64,000 nucleotides of DNA, from the NCBI RefSeq assembly GCF_025808395.1, contig NZ_CP075524.1, positions 992,001 through 1,056,000 of the forward strand, written 5' to 3'. Below are positions 8,709 to 17,624 of this stretch, piece by piece; position 1 is the stretch's first letter; each line of letters starts with the position of its first letter. The notes under the pieces are model-generated. The model was not told the origin of the DNA. It did no database searches and saw nothing but the letters and a program-made list of their open reading frames with translations. The position numbers and the translations under genes are program-made. The stretch comes from Microcella sp. (lineage in GTDB: Bacteria; Actinomycetota; Actinomycetes; Actinomycetales; Microbacteriaceae).

Positions 8709-10223
8709 TCAGCCTCGCACCGAGCTGGGCACGCGCAGGGTCGGAAGCCCGAGCGAGACAGAGCCGCCCTGCCCCGAGGCGCTGCCGGCCTGAGGTGACG
8801 GGGCAGCGCAGCTCTCGGCTTCGGCGCGATCCCACGCGTCACCTGCCCGCGTGCGGCGGATCTGCAGCGGCCCAGCGTGATCGGCCACCAGGTGGAACGA
8901 TGCCGCGTGGGTGATGGTCGTCGTCACGATGTCGCCGGGTCGCGGCCGCTCACCGCCCGGCGGCAGTGCGACGTGCACGAGCCTGCCGTCTTCGGCGCGG
9001 CCCGAGATGCGATCGGTCTCGGCGTCCTTCTTGCCCTCGGCGGTCGAGATGAGCACTGCTACCTCGCGCCCGACCTGCCGCTGATTCTCTTCGGCACTGA
9101 TGCGGTCTTGCAGCGCCATGAGTCGCTCGAAGCGCTCTTGCACGACGGCCTTCGGAATCTGGTCGGGCATGGTGGCGGCAGGAGTGCCGGGGCGGATCGA
9201 GTACTGGAAGGTGTAGGCGCTCGCGAAGCGCGACTGTTCGACCACGCGCAGGGTCTCGTCGAAGTCGGCGTCGGTCTCACCGGGGAAGCCGACAATGATG
9301 TCGGTCGTGATGGCGGCGTGCGGAATGCGCTCGCGCACGCGGTCGAGAATGCCGAGGAAGCGGTCGCTGCGGTAGGAGCGGCGCATGGCCTTCAGAATGC
9401 GGTCTGAGCCCGACTGCAACGGCATGTGCAGCTGGGGCATGACCGCGGGGGTGTCTGCCATCGCCTCGATGACATCGTCGGTGAAGGCGGCGGGGTGCGG
9501 GCTCGTGAAGCGAATGCGCTCGAGGCCCTCGATCGTGCCCGCTGCTCGCAGCAGCTTGCCGAAGGCGAGGCGGTCGCCGAACTCGACGCCGTATGAGTTG
9601 ACGTTCTGACCGAGCAGGGTGACTTCGATGGCACCGTCGTCGACGAGGGCCTGCATTTCGGCGAGCACGTCGCCGGGGCGACGGTCTTTCTCTTTGCCGC
9701 GCAGCGCTGGCACGATGCAGAAGGTGCACGTGTTGTTGCAGCCGACCGAGATGCTCACCCAGCCGCTGTGGGTCGATTCGCGCCGCGTGGGCAGCGTCGA
9801 CGGAAAGACGTCGAGCGATTCGAGAATCTCGAGCTGCGCTTCGTTGTTGTGCCGCGCCCGCTCGAGCAGGGCCGGCAACGACCCCATGTTGTGCGTGCCG
9901 AAGACGACGTCGACGTAGGGCGCCTTCTGCAAGATGACCGAGCGGTCTTTCTGCGCGAGGCACCCGCCGACGGCGATCTGCATGCCCTCGTGCTCGCGCT
10001 TGATGCTCGCGAGGTGGCCGAGGTTGCCGTAGAGCTTGTTGTCGGCGTTCTCGCGTACGGCGCAGGTGTTGACGACGACGACGTCGGCCTGGCCGTCGAC
10101 GGCCTTGACATACCCGGCTGCTTCGAGTGATCCGCTCAGTCGTTCAGAGTCGTGCACGTTCATCTGACAGCCGTAGGTGCGCACCTCGTAGGTGCGCACG
10201 GGCTCGACTGCTGTCATGGACAT
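8709..10223 (-). CDS. miaB: tRNA-2-methylthio-N6-dimethylallyladenosine synthase MiaB
   Basis: Radical SAM methylthiotransferase that adds 2-methylthio to i6A37 after MiaA. Visible are the UPF0004 domain cysteines (YGCQMN, VNTCAVRENADNK, GGCLAQKD), the radical SAM cluster in CNNTCTFCIVP and a C-terminal TRAM domain. At 504 residues it has a proline/glycine-rich tail of about 50 residues after TRAM, which is common in this order. It lies upstream of miaA and downstream of recX. Confidence 0.96.
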   Translation of the reverse strand: MSMTAVEPVRTYEVRTYGCQMNVHDSERLSGSLEAAGYVKAVDGQADVVVVNTCAVRENADNKLYGNLGHLASIKREHEGMQIAVGGCLAQKDRSVILQKAPYVDVVFGTHNMGSLPALLERARHNNEAQLEILESLDVFPSTLPTRRESTHSGWVSISVGCNNTCTFCIVPALRGKEKDRRPGDVLAEMQALVDDGAIEVTLLGQNVNSYGVEFGDRLAFGKLLRAAGTIEGLERIRFTSPHPAAFTDDVIEAMADTPAVMPQLHMPLQSGSDRILKAMRRSYRSDRFLGILDRVRERIPHAAITTDIIVGFPGETDADFDETLRVVEQSRFASAYTFQYSIRPGTPAATMPDQIPKAVVQERFERLMALQDRISAEENQRQVGREVAVLISTAEGKKDAETDRISGRAEDGRLVHVALPPGGERPRPGDIVTTTITHAASFHLVADHAGPLQIRRTRAGDAWDRAEAESCAAPSPQAGSASGQGGSVSLGLPTLRVPSSVRG

Positions 10224-10247
10224 GCGCCCAGTTTACGGTCGTCGACC

Positions 10248-10934
10248 TCAGCGAAACTGCACGCGGTGCACGACGCCCCCGCCAGAGTCGCTCTCGTCGA
10301 GCGCCTGTCGTGCGGCGTCTCGGGCCGTCGAGCCGGTGTGGCCCTTGCGCGCGAGAAAGTCGACGAGCCGTCGTTCTGCCGTCGAGCGGTCGAGACCGCC
10401 CAGTCGACGCGCGCGATCGCGGGCGAGTTCGACGACAAGATCGTCTGCAGCGTCGTCGAGCTCTGCCTCGGCCAGGGCCTCGTCGATCACCTCGCGGTCG
10501 AGCTTGCGGCGCATGAGCTCGTTGCGCAGCGCCGAAGGGCCGAGCTTCTTGCGGGTGCGCAGGCGATCGACGAGCTCGAGCGCGAGCGCCTTGTCGTCGA
10601 TGAGACCCACCGATTCGAGCCTGTCGAGCTCGGATTCGACCACGCAGACGTTGATGTCGCGGCGCAGCAGAAGCTCCCCGATCTCGGCACGCGACTGACC
10701 ACGGCGCGTGAGCGCGTGCATGCTGATGTTCTCTGCCCGACGTTCTTCAGCCTCATAATCGCTCTGCGACTCGTCAGTGCCGTATTCGTCTGTGCCGTAC
10801 CCATCTGGGGCGAACTCCTCAGGGTCGTACTCATCGACACCCTGCTCGTCACCACGGCGCGCCCCGGGCAAGTAGGCGACGGGCGCGAGGCGCGGCTCGT
10901 CATCGTCTCTCTGCCCGGGGGCGCGCGTGGTCAC
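10248..10934 (-). CDS. recX: Recombination regulator RecX
   Basis: Modulates RecA filament extension. The C-terminal two thirds carry the RecX three-helix repeats (ALTRRGQSRAEI, LIDDKALALELVDRLR, GPSALRNELMRRKLD). The first 70 or so residues are an acidic Asp/Glu/Tyr-rich extension with the repeat GTDEYGTDE, which is variable in actinobacteria. It starts two bases after the recA stop, so it is co-transcribed and SOS-induced. Confidence 0.93.
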   Translation of the reverse strand: MTTRAPGQRDDDEPRLAPVAYLPGARRGDEQGVDEYDPEEFAPDGYGTDEYGTDESQSDYEAEERRAENISMHALTRRGQSRAEIGELLLRRDINVCVVESELDRLESVGLIDDKALALELVDRLRTRKKLGPSALRNELMRRKLDREVIDEALAEAELDDAADDLVVELARDRARRLGGLDRSTAERRLVDFLARKGHTGSTARDAARQALDESDSGGGVVHRVQFR

Positions 10935-10936
10935 TG

Positions 10937-12079
10937 TCAGGCTCCTGACGCGGCGCGCAAGGGGGCGTCTGATTCGCTCTCGGCAGCAGCACCAGCAGCC
11001 GGGGCGGCGGCGGGCTTCTGCTTGTCAGCACCGCCCTTGGCCGGTGCCGCGGGCGCGGCGAGCGGCTCGACCGCAGCGAGCTTGGCGCCGATGCCGAGCT
11101 TGGCGAGGATCTTGCCCTCGATCTCGGCCGCCATCGCCGGGTTCTCGAGCAAGAAGTTGCGGGCGTTCTCTTTGCCCTGGCCGAGCTGGTCGCCCTCGTA
11201 GGTGTACCAGGCGCCAGACTTGCGCACGATCTCGTGCTCGACCCCGAAGTCGATGAGGCTGCCCTCGCGCGAGATGCCGACGCCGTACAGAATGTCGAAC
11301 TCGGCTTGCTTGAAGGGCGGCGCCATCTTGTTCTTCACGACCTTGACGCGCGTGCGGTTGCCGACCGCGTCGGTGCCGTCTTTCAGCGTCTCGATGCGGC
11401 GGATGTCGAGGCGCACCGAGGCGTAGAACTTGAGCGCCTTGCCACCCGCGGTGGTCTCGGGGCTGCCGAAGAACACGCCGATCTTCTCGCGCAACTGGTT
11501 GATGAAGATCATCGACGTGCCGGTGGAGTTGAGCCCACCCGTGAGCTTGCGCAGGGCCTGCGACATGAGGCGCGCCTGCAGGCCGACGTGGCTGTCGCCC
11601 ATCTCGCCCTCGATCTCTGCGCGCGGCACGAGAGCGGCCACCGAGTCGATCACGACGAGGTCGACCGAGCCCGAGCGCACGAGCATGTCGGCGATCTCGA
11701 GCGCCTGCTCACCCGTGTCGGGCTGCGAGACGAGCAGCTCGTCGATGTCGACGCCGAGCTTCTGCGCGTAGTCGGGGTCGAGCGCGTGCTCGGCATCGAT
11801 GAAGGCGGCGATGCCGCCCGCCTTCTGCACGTTCGCGATCGCGTGCAGGGTGAGCGTGGTCTTGCCGGACGACTCTGGGCCGTAGATCTCGATGACGCGG
11901 CCGCGCGGAAGCCCGCCAATGCCGAGCGCGACATCGAGGGCGATCGACCCAGTGGGAATCACCGCCACGGGAGCACGCTCATCGGAACCCAGGCGCATGA
12001 CGCTGCCCTTGCCGAACTGTCGGTCGATCTGCGCAAGCGCAGTCTCGAGGGCCTTCTCGCGGTCTGCTGCTGAGGGCAT
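10937..12079 (-). CDS. recA: Recombinase RecA
   Basis: Strand-exchange ATPase and LexA co-protease. The 380 residues carry Walker A GPESSGKTTL, Walker B LVVIDSVAAL, the L1/L2 DNA-binding loops and the FINQLREKIGVFFGSPETT segment. The C-terminus is Ala/Pro/Lys-rich. The ATG at 12079 has GGAG seven bases upstream; upstream in-frame codons are not homologous. No intein is present. Confidence 0.98.
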   Translation of the reverse strand: MPSAADREKALETALAQIDRQFGKGSVMRLGSDERAPVAVIPTGSIALDVALGIGGLPRGRVIEIYGPESSGKTTLTLHAIANVQKAGGIAAFIDAEHALDPDYAQKLGVDIDELLVSQPDTGEQALEIADMLVRSGSVDLVVIDSVAALVPRAEIEGEMGDSHVGLQARLMSQALRKLTGGLNSTGTSMIFINQLREKIGVFFGSPETTAGGKALKFYASVRLDIRRIETLKDGTDAVGNRTRVKVVKNKMAPPFKQAEFDILYGVGISREGSLIDFGVEHEIVRKSGAWYTYEGDQLGQGKENARNFLLENPAMAAEIEGKILAKLGIGAKLAAVEPLAAPAAPAKGGADKQKPAAAPAAGAAAESESDAPLRAASGA

Positions 12080-12292
12080 TGCGGTCTCCGTTTCAACTCG
12101 TGTGCGGTGTGCCTGTCTGCTGCCGCTCGTCACCTGGCCGATGGAGCAAGGCCGGGTGGTTCACGACAAGGCGTGACGGCGTTCGCCGACGAGACCGACG
12201 GTACGCCTCGCCCCCGACATTGCCGGGTTCGACGCGCACTTCGCGCAATGACTCGTGTTCGAGTGCCGCTGTGAAGGAGTCTAGGTGAGAAG

Positions 12293-12306
12293 CGAACACA
12301 TGTTCG
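12293..12306. promoter_or_regulatory. Perfect SOS box of recA
   Basis: CGAACACATGTTCG matches all 14 positions of the Gram-positive LexA consensus. It lies 214 bases upstream of the recA start in the recA/DUF3046 gap (12080-12357), where I see no other gene. The long leader may carry a second, LexA-independent promoter as in mycobacteria, which I could not place. Confidence 0.9.
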
Positions 12307-12357
12307 AATGATGCGCCGTGCGGCGTGTCGCCGCACGAGCGACGCGAGCGCGCGCGA

Positions 12358-12588
12358 CTACCCCTTCTTCGGCTCAGGGCGGCCTGCGCCGTACCAGCGC
12401 TCGCGCGGAACATCCATCGCGGCGCACAGCGCCAACCACACCTCGCGAGGCGCCACGCCCGCCGCCAGCGCCTCGTCAGCCGTGCGATCGTCGAGCGCCG
12501 TCAGCACCAGATCGCGCACCAGACTGCGCCCATAGGCCTCGCCGAACTCGTCGGCGATCGCTCGTGCGAACTCGCTGCGGGTCAGAAT
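12358..12588 (-). CDS. DUF3046 family protein, non-canonical start
   Basis: Small actinobacterial protein of unknown function that usually lies between clgR and recA, as here. Conserved family residues are visible (DEFGEAYGRSLVRDLVL, ADEALAAGVAPREVWLALCAAMDVP). Family members are about 65 residues and begin just before the SEF motif. At that place there is no ATG, GTG or TTG, only ATT (12588) or CTG (12585). The frame stays open to an ATG at 12705, but that stretch overlaps clgR and looks like shadow sequence. The ATT is a provisional start; the gene is sure, its 5' end is not. Confidence 0.75.
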   Translation of the reverse strand: MLTRSEFARAIADEFGEAYGRSLVRDLVLTALDDRTADEALAAGVAPREVWLALCAAMDVPRERWYGAGRPEPKKG

Positions 12589-12616
12589 CGCGACCGATGT
12601 TCGAGAACGAGCGGCG

Positions 12617-12925
12617 TCAGCGCATCGCGAGGTTGGCGTCGAACTCGGCGACCAACTCGTCGGGCAGCGTGTCAGGAACCGCGCTGAGACCCTCGACGAC
12701 CGCAAGACGATCGCCCACTTCGCGCATGATCACCGAGATGGGAGTATCGAGGGCGTCGGCCACCGAGGCGAGAATCTCGCTCGACGCCTCTTTCTGCCCG
12801 CGCTCGACCTCGCTCAAGTAGCCCAGCGCCACGCTCGCGCGGCTCGCCACCTGTCGAAGCGTGCGGCCCTTCTGCAGGCGCACGTCACGGAGGACCTCAC
12901 CGATTTCTTGTCGAACCAGAACCAT
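12617..12925 (-). CDS. clgR: XRE-family regulator ClgR
   Basis: Transcriptional activator of clp protease genes in actinobacteria. The HTH_3 domain fills most of the protein (VLRDVRLQKGRTLRQVASRASVALGYLSEVERGQKEASSEIL), nearly identical to known ClgR proteins. The ATG at 12925 is preceded by AGGAGG five bases upstream, so the five-codon-longer frame is rejected. About 102 residues. ClgR is commonly controlled by Clp proteolysis; nothing in the DNA tests this here. Confidence 0.92.
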   Translation of the reverse strand: MVLVRQEIGEVLRDVRLQKGRTLRQVASRASVALGYLSEVERGQKEASSEILASVADALDTPISVIMREVGDRLAVVEGLSAVPDTLPDELVAEFDANLAMR

Positions 12926-13053
12926 GGGAACCTCCTTCACTGCCTCTCGGCCGGTGCATCACCGGGTCGCACACGATACCCGATCACGATGTCTTCACTG
13001 TAATCGCCTGCACCTGTGCAACCGTTGTCAACTTGCTGTCTGTAACACGACTG

Positions 13054-13560
13054 TCACCCAGAGCATTCCCGCAGCCGATCGATCAGCAGCTCGAGGGCCG
13101 CGGCGACCGCTGCCGAGCGCACAGCGGCCCTGTCACCGTCGAAGCAGAACTCGCGCACGGCCGAACCACGCGCATCGGCCACAGCGACGAACACGAGGCC
13201 CACGGGGGCGTCGCCCTGCGGGTCGGGCCCGGCGACTCCCGTGGTCGCGACGCCGACAGCTGCAGGATGCCCTCCGACCGCCGCCGCGGCTCGAACCCCC
13301 TCGGCCATGAGCCCCGCCACCTCGGCGTGCACGGGCCCGTGTTCGGCCAGCAGCTCGGCTGGCACCCCCAGCAGGCTGCTCTTGAGCGCCGTGTCGTAGG
13401 CCACCACGGCACCGCGCAGCACCGCCGAGGCGCCCGGAATGCTCACCAGCTCGGCGCACAGCGCGCCGCCCGTGAGCGACTCGGCCAGAGCGACCGTGAG
13501 GCCCGCCCGGGCGAGCAGACCGATCGCCTCGACCGCGCGCGGCGAGGCCGACTCGGTCAT
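13054..13560 (-). CDS. CinA-family nicotinamide-nucleotide amidohydrolase (PncC)
   Basis: Deamidates NMN to nicotinate mononucleotide in the pyridine nucleotide cycle. The 168 residues correspond to the C-terminal CinA (PncC) domain alone, with LAESLTGGALCAELVSIPGAS, VVAYDTALKSSLLGV and GVATTGVAGPDPQ. The N-terminal MoaB-like domain of full CinA is absent, which is normal for actinobacteria. ATGA overlap with pgsA fixes the start; the longer frame is shadow. Confidence 0.93.
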   Translation of the reverse strand: MTESASPRAVEAIGLLARAGLTVALAESLTGGALCAELVSIPGASAVLRGAVVAYDTALKSSLLGVPAELLAEHGPVHAEVAGLMAEGVRAAAAVGGHPAAVGVATTGVAGPDPQGDAPVGLVFVAVADARGSAVREFCFDGDRAAVRSAAVAAALELLIDRLRECSG

Positions 13561-14186
13561 GCTCGCGCGGCCCGATTCTGCCGCCACGCCTGCACGAGAT
13601 AGTCGATGCCCGTCACGACTGTGAGCAGCACCGCGGTCGACATCAGCACGGTGTTGACGACGTGAACCCACTCGCCGAACCACTGCCAGAACGGCACCAG
13701 GGCGAACGAGATCGCGACAGCCTGCACGACGGTCTTGAGCTTGCCGCCGCGCGACGCCGGCACCACGCGGTCGCGCAGCACCATGAAGCGGTAGAGCGTG
13801 ATGCCCCACTCGCGCACCAGAATCACGATGACGACCCACCACGGCAGCTCGGCCAGAATCGCGAGCATCACGAGCGCGGCACCCGTCAGCAGCTTGTCGG
13901 CGATCGGGTCGAGCAGAATGCCGAGATCGGTCACCAGATTGCGGCGCCGAGCGAGCATGCCGTCGACGCCGTCAGTGGCGATCGCGACGATGAAGAGCGC
14001 GGCCGCGGCGACGCGCAACGGCCCATCGGCGCCACCGTCGAGCACGAGCAGCACCACGAAGAGCGGCGCGAGCAGAATGCGCACCACCGTGATGATGTTC
14101 GCGAGGTTGCCGCTGCTCGCCGGGGTCTCCCCCGCTCGCACGACTCGGCCGCGCATCGAATACGACCGATCGCTCGAATCAGCCAC
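13557..14186 (-). CDS. pgsA: CDP-diacylglycerol-glycerol-3-phosphate 3-phosphatidyltransferase
   Basis: Makes phosphatidylglycerol phosphate, the first committed step to PG and cardiolipin. The CDP-alcohol phosphotransferase signature is present as DGVDGMLARRR followed by a GxxxDPxxD segment in LGILLDPIADK. Several transmembrane helices follow. The GTG start has GGAGGG six bases upstream. 209 residues. Confidence 0.94.
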   Translation of the reverse strand: MADSSDRSYSMRGRVVRAGETPASSGNLANIITVVRILLAPLFVVLLVLDGGADGPLRVAAAALFIVAIATDGVDGMLARRRNLVTDLGILLDPIADKLLTGAALVMLAILAELPWWVVIVILVREWGITLYRFMVLRDRVVPASRGGKLKTVVQAVAISFALVPFWQWFGEWVHVVNTVLMSTAVLLTVVTGIDYLVQAWRQNRAARA

Positions 14187-14226
14187 AGAACCCTCCGGCT
14201 CGTCGGCGGCCTGGCCCCCTCGGGCG

Positions 14227-16911
14227 TCAGTCGCGATCGGTCAACTTCCAGGCGTCTTCCTCAGACTCGCCCTCGACCTCAGGATACCCCTCAGTCATGC
14301 GCTGCACCGGGTCGTCAGAGGCGGGTGACGCCGCCGGAGCATCCTCACCCCGAAGCCGCGCGAGCACGTCGGCAAGCTGGTCGGGGCTCACGAGCACATC
14401 ACGCGCTTTCGACCCCTCAGAGGGGCCGACGATCTCGCGCGATTCGAGAAGATCCATGAGCCGGCCGGCCTTGGCGAAGCCCACGCGCAGCTTGCGCTGC
14501 AGCATCGACGTCGACCCGAACTGCGTGCTCACCACGAGCTCGGCGGCCGCCAGCAGCACCTCGAGATCGTCACCGATGTCGGCGTCGATCTCACGCTTCT
14601 GGGTCTCGGCGGCGACGTCTTCGCGGTATTCGGGCTGCGCCTGCTTCTTGACGTGGTCGACGACAGCGGCGATCTCAGCCTCGGTCACCCACGCGCCCTG
14701 CACGCGGATCGCCTTCGAGGCACCCATCGGCAAGAACAGCGCGTCGCCCTGGCCGATGAGCTTGTCGGCACCCGGCTGGTCGAGAATGACGCGGCTGTCG
14801 GTCATGCTCGACACCGCGAACGCCAGCCGACTCGGCACGTTGGCCTTGATGAGCCCCGTCACGACGTCGACGCTCGGGCGCTGCGTGGCGAGAACGAGGT
14901 GGATGCCCGACGCGCGAGCCAACTGAGTGATGCGCACGATCGAGTCTTCGACGTCACGCGGCGCCACCATCATGAGGTCGGCGAGCTCATCGACGACGAC
15001 GAGCAGGTAGGGGTAGGGCTGCAGCGTGCGCTTGCTGCCCTCGGGCAGCTGGATCTCGTTGGCGAGCACCGCGCGGTTGAAGTCATCGATGTGCCTGAAG
15101 CCGAACGACGCGAGGTCGTCATACCGCATGTCCATCTCTTTCACGACCCACTGCAGCGCTTCGGCCGCCTTCTTCGGGTTCGTGATGATGGGCGTGATGA
15201 GGTGCGGCACGCCCTGATAGGCCGCGAGCTCGACGCGCTTCGGGTCGACGAGCACCATGCGCACCTCGGCCGGCTTCGCCCGCATGAGCACGCTCGTGAT
15301 CATCGAGTTGACGAAGCTCGACTTGCCCGAGCCCGTCGAGCCGGCGACGAGCAGGTGGGGCATCTTGGCGAGGTTCGCCACGAGGTAACCGCCCTCGACG
15401 TCTTTGCCCACGCCGATCGTCATGGGGTGCAGCGCCTTCGCCGCCGCGCTCGAGCGCAGCACGTCGCCTAGGCTGACGATCTCGCGGTCGACGTTCGGAA
15501 TCTCGACGCCGATCGCGCTCTTGCCCGGAATCGGCGACAGGATGTTCACCTCATTGCTCGCGACGGCATACGAGATGTTCTTGGTCAGAGCCGTGAAGCG
15601 CTCGACCTTGACACCCGGCCCGAGCTCGACCTCGTAGCGCGTGACGCTCGGGCCGCGGCTGAACCCCGTGACCCTCGCATCGACCTGAAACTGTGCGAGC
15701 ACTTCGGTGATCGACGCCACCACGGCATCGTTCGCGGCAGACTTCGACTTGGGCGGGTCACCCGGCTCGAGCAGCGAGGCGGCGGGCAGTCGGTAGGGTC
15801 GCGCGCCCGTCGGCTTTGCTGCTGGCGCATCGGCGAACTCGCCAGCCGCACCCTTCTCGCTGGCCTTCGTCGTGAAGCCGGGCAGCACCGCGGGGGCGAG
15901 AGGCTCGCCCACTGCCGGCGGCGCGACATCGCCCGTGAACCGCTGCACGGCCTGCTCTGCCCGCTCGAGCTCGCGCTCGAGGTCGCCCGTCACATTCGAG
16001 CGCACCACCGGGTCGATGACGTCGGTGACCTTCTCGCGCTCGACCGGGCTGTCGAAGGGCGCGGAGTCGCGCGAGGCCTTGCCCTTGCGCCACCAGGGCA
16101 TCGAACTCGTGTCATCCATGTCGAGACCGAGATCGGTGAGCGAGCCGAACTCGACCGCCTCGGTCTCGCCCTTCTGCTTCGGCTCACGCGGAGCCAGCTC
16201 GGCGCCGAACAGATAGTTGTAGAGCTCGCGCAAGCGATCGCCGATGCGGTTCGGCGGAGTCTTGGTCATGATGAGCACCGAGAGCGCCGCGAGCAGCGAG
16301 AGCACGGGCACCGCGACGTAGACCGTCGCGAACAGCAGCGGGGTCGCGAGCACCCAGCCGACGATGCCGCCAGCCTGGGCGAGCACGAGCGCACCATCAG
16401 ACGGCTGCGGGGTGCCGTACGCGATGTGGCAGAGACCGCTCACGCTCGTGAGCAGCACTCCGAGCCCGATGCCGATGCGCGTGTTGTCGTGCACGCTCGC
16501 CGGGTGCCTGAACAGCCAGGCCGCGAAGACGATCATGATGACGGGCAGGGCGTACGCCAGTCGACCGAACAGCCCCCCGAAGGTGTAAGCGTTGAGGGCG
16601 ACGGCCACCTCTTGCCCTTGCGCGAACCACTCGACGACCGCGCCGATGATCGCCAGCACCACGATCAAGAACGGCACGCCGTCTCGACGCTCATCCTTCG
16701 CGAGCGTCTCGCGCCCGAGCACCCTGAAGGCACCGCCGGTGATGTGCGCGAGACCCATCCAGAGCGAGGCGAGCATGCCCCGTTCGGGCTCGGCAGCTGG
16801 CAGCTTCTTCGTGGGCTGCGTGCGCGCGCGACTCGACGGCGTCGACGAACGCGAATTCGAGCGCGACGACGAGGCGCGCGAGCGCGACGACGATCGAGTG
16901 CCCGAAGCCAT
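14227..16911 (-). CDS. ftsK: DNA translocase FtsK/SpoIIIE
   Basis: Septal DNA pump that clears chromosome ends during division. About 894 residues: a Ser/Arg-rich N-terminus, four membrane helices (about residues 65-215), a linker, then the motor with Walker A GSTGSGKSSFVNSM, the VLVDPKRVELAAYQGVPHL block and LATQRPSVDVVTGLIK, and a C-terminal gamma winged helix (about residues 790-860) that reads KOPS-type sites. The ATG at 16911 is preferred; the extra 20 codons upstream are Arg-rich without homology. Confidence 0.95.
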   Translation of the reverse strand: MASGTRSSSRSRASSSRSNSRSSTPSSRARTQPTKKLPAAEPERGMLASLWMGLAHITGGAFRVLGRETLAKDERRDGVPFLIVVLAIIGAVVEWFAQGQEVAVALNAYTFGGLFGRLAYALPVIMIVFAAWLFRHPASVHDNTRIGIGLGVLLTSVSGLCHIAYGTPQPSDGALVLAQAGGIVGWVLATPLLFATVYVAVPVLSLLAALSVLIMTKTPPNRIGDRLRELYNYLFGAELAPREPKQKGETEAVEFGSLTDLGLDMDDTSSMPWWRKGKASRDSAPFDSPVEREKVTDVIDPVVRSNVTGDLERELERAEQAVQRFTGDVAPPAVGEPLAPAVLPGFTTKASEKGAAGEFADAPAAKPTGARPYRLPAASLLEPGDPPKSKSAANDAVVASITEVLAQFQVDARVTGFSRGPSVTRYEVELGPGVKVERFTALTKNISYAVASNEVNILSPIPGKSAIGVEIPNVDREIVSLGDVLRSSAAAKALHPMTIGVGKDVEGGYLVANLAKMPHLLVAGSTGSGKSSFVNSMITSVLMRAKPAEVRMVLVDPKRVELAAYQGVPHLITPIITNPKKAAEALQWVVKEMDMRYDDLASFGFRHIDDFNRAVLANEIQLPEGSKRTLQPYPYLLVVVDELADLMMVAPRDVEDSIVRITQLARASGIHLVLATQRPSVDVVTGLIKANVPSRLAFAVSSMTDSRVILDQPGADKLIGQGDALFLPMGASKAIRVQGAWVTEAEIAAVVDHVKKQAQPEYREDVAAETQKREIDADIGDDLEVLLAAAELVVSTQFGSTSMLQRKLRVGFAKAGRLMDLLESREIVGPSEGSKARDVLVSPDQLADVLARLRGEDAPAASPASDDPVQRMTEGYPEVEGESEEDAWKLTDRD

Positions 16912-16981
16912 GCGCCCACGGTACCCGCGAGAACGCGGGCCGCGGCGGGACGACACGCACGCGACGAGCACCGAATATTCG

Positions 16982-17023
16982 TGTCACTAACCATTGACAT
17001 GAAACTTCGACCAGGCGTACGGT
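16982..17023 (+). promoter_or_regulatory. Promoter and possible operator of the TetR/glycosyltransferase pair
   Basis: TTGACA (16994-16999), an 18-bp spacer and TACGGT (17018-17023) form a good promoter. The predicted transcript start falls at about 17030, immediately before the ATG at 17031, so the mRNA would be leaderless. TGTCA (16982-16986) and TGACA (16995-16999) form a short inverted repeat over the -35 box, a possible autoregulatory operator. Confidence 0.6.
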
Positions 17024-17030
17024 CGGCTGC

Positions 17031-17624
17031 ATGAGCCCGCCCCGCGCCTACACCCTGGGCCGCCGCGCCACCAGTGCGGCCGCCACGCGAGAAGCCATCA
17101 TCGGCGCCGCACTGCAGCAGTTGGCTGATCGACCCATGAGCGACTTCACGCTCGAACGCGTCGCCACGCTGGCCGACTGCTCGGTGCGCACCGTCATCAG
17201 GCACGTCGGCGGTCGCGATCGAGCCATCGATCTCGCGCTCGAACGACTGCTCACCGACGCCGAGTCGCACCCGCCTGAAGCATGGGAGAGCGTCGACGAA
17301 GCTCTCGACAGCATCGTGCAGCACTACGCGCAGTGGGGCGGCCTGGTGAGCAGGCTGCTCGAGCAAGAGCACATCGAGCCCAGACTCGCCGGAATCACGC
17401 GAATGGGTCGAGACATGCACCGCGCAGAAGCCCGACGAATCGTCGAACTCGCCACGGGAGAAAGCGAACCCAACGACGCGCTCATCGACCTCGTCGCCAT
17501 CGCCACCGATGTCTCAGCGTGGCAACTGCTCGTCGACGTCTACCGCCGAAGCCCGCACGACGCGGCACGCTCGATGCGCCGCATGGCGCTCGCCGTGATC
17601 GCGCACCGCGAAGGCACGCCATGA
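17031..17624 (+). CDS. TetR-family transcriptional regulator
   Basis: N-terminal TetR HTH at about residues 18-65 (TREAIIGAALQQL, FTLERVATLADCSVRTVIRHVGGRD); the C-terminal ligand domain is not assignable to a known subfamily. 197 residues. Its stop overlaps the start of the glycosyltransferase (ATGA), so the two are co-transcribed and the regulator probably controls its own operon. No ribosome binding site is visible upstream, in keeping with a leaderless start. Confidence 0.88.
   Translation: MSPPRAYTLGRRATSAAATREAIIGAALQQLADRPMSDFTLERVATLADCSVRTVIRHVGGRDRAIDLALERLLTDAESHPPEAWESVDEALDSIVQHYAQWGGLVSRLLEQEHIEPRLAGITRMGRDMHRAEARRIVELATGESEPNDALIDLVAIATDVSAWQLLVDVYRRSPHDAARSMRRMALAVIAHREGTP

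Noticed and set aside
12251..12264. Second SOS box before recA
   Set aside because: ACTCGTGTTCGAGT is palindromic but does not fit CGAACRNRYGTTYG.
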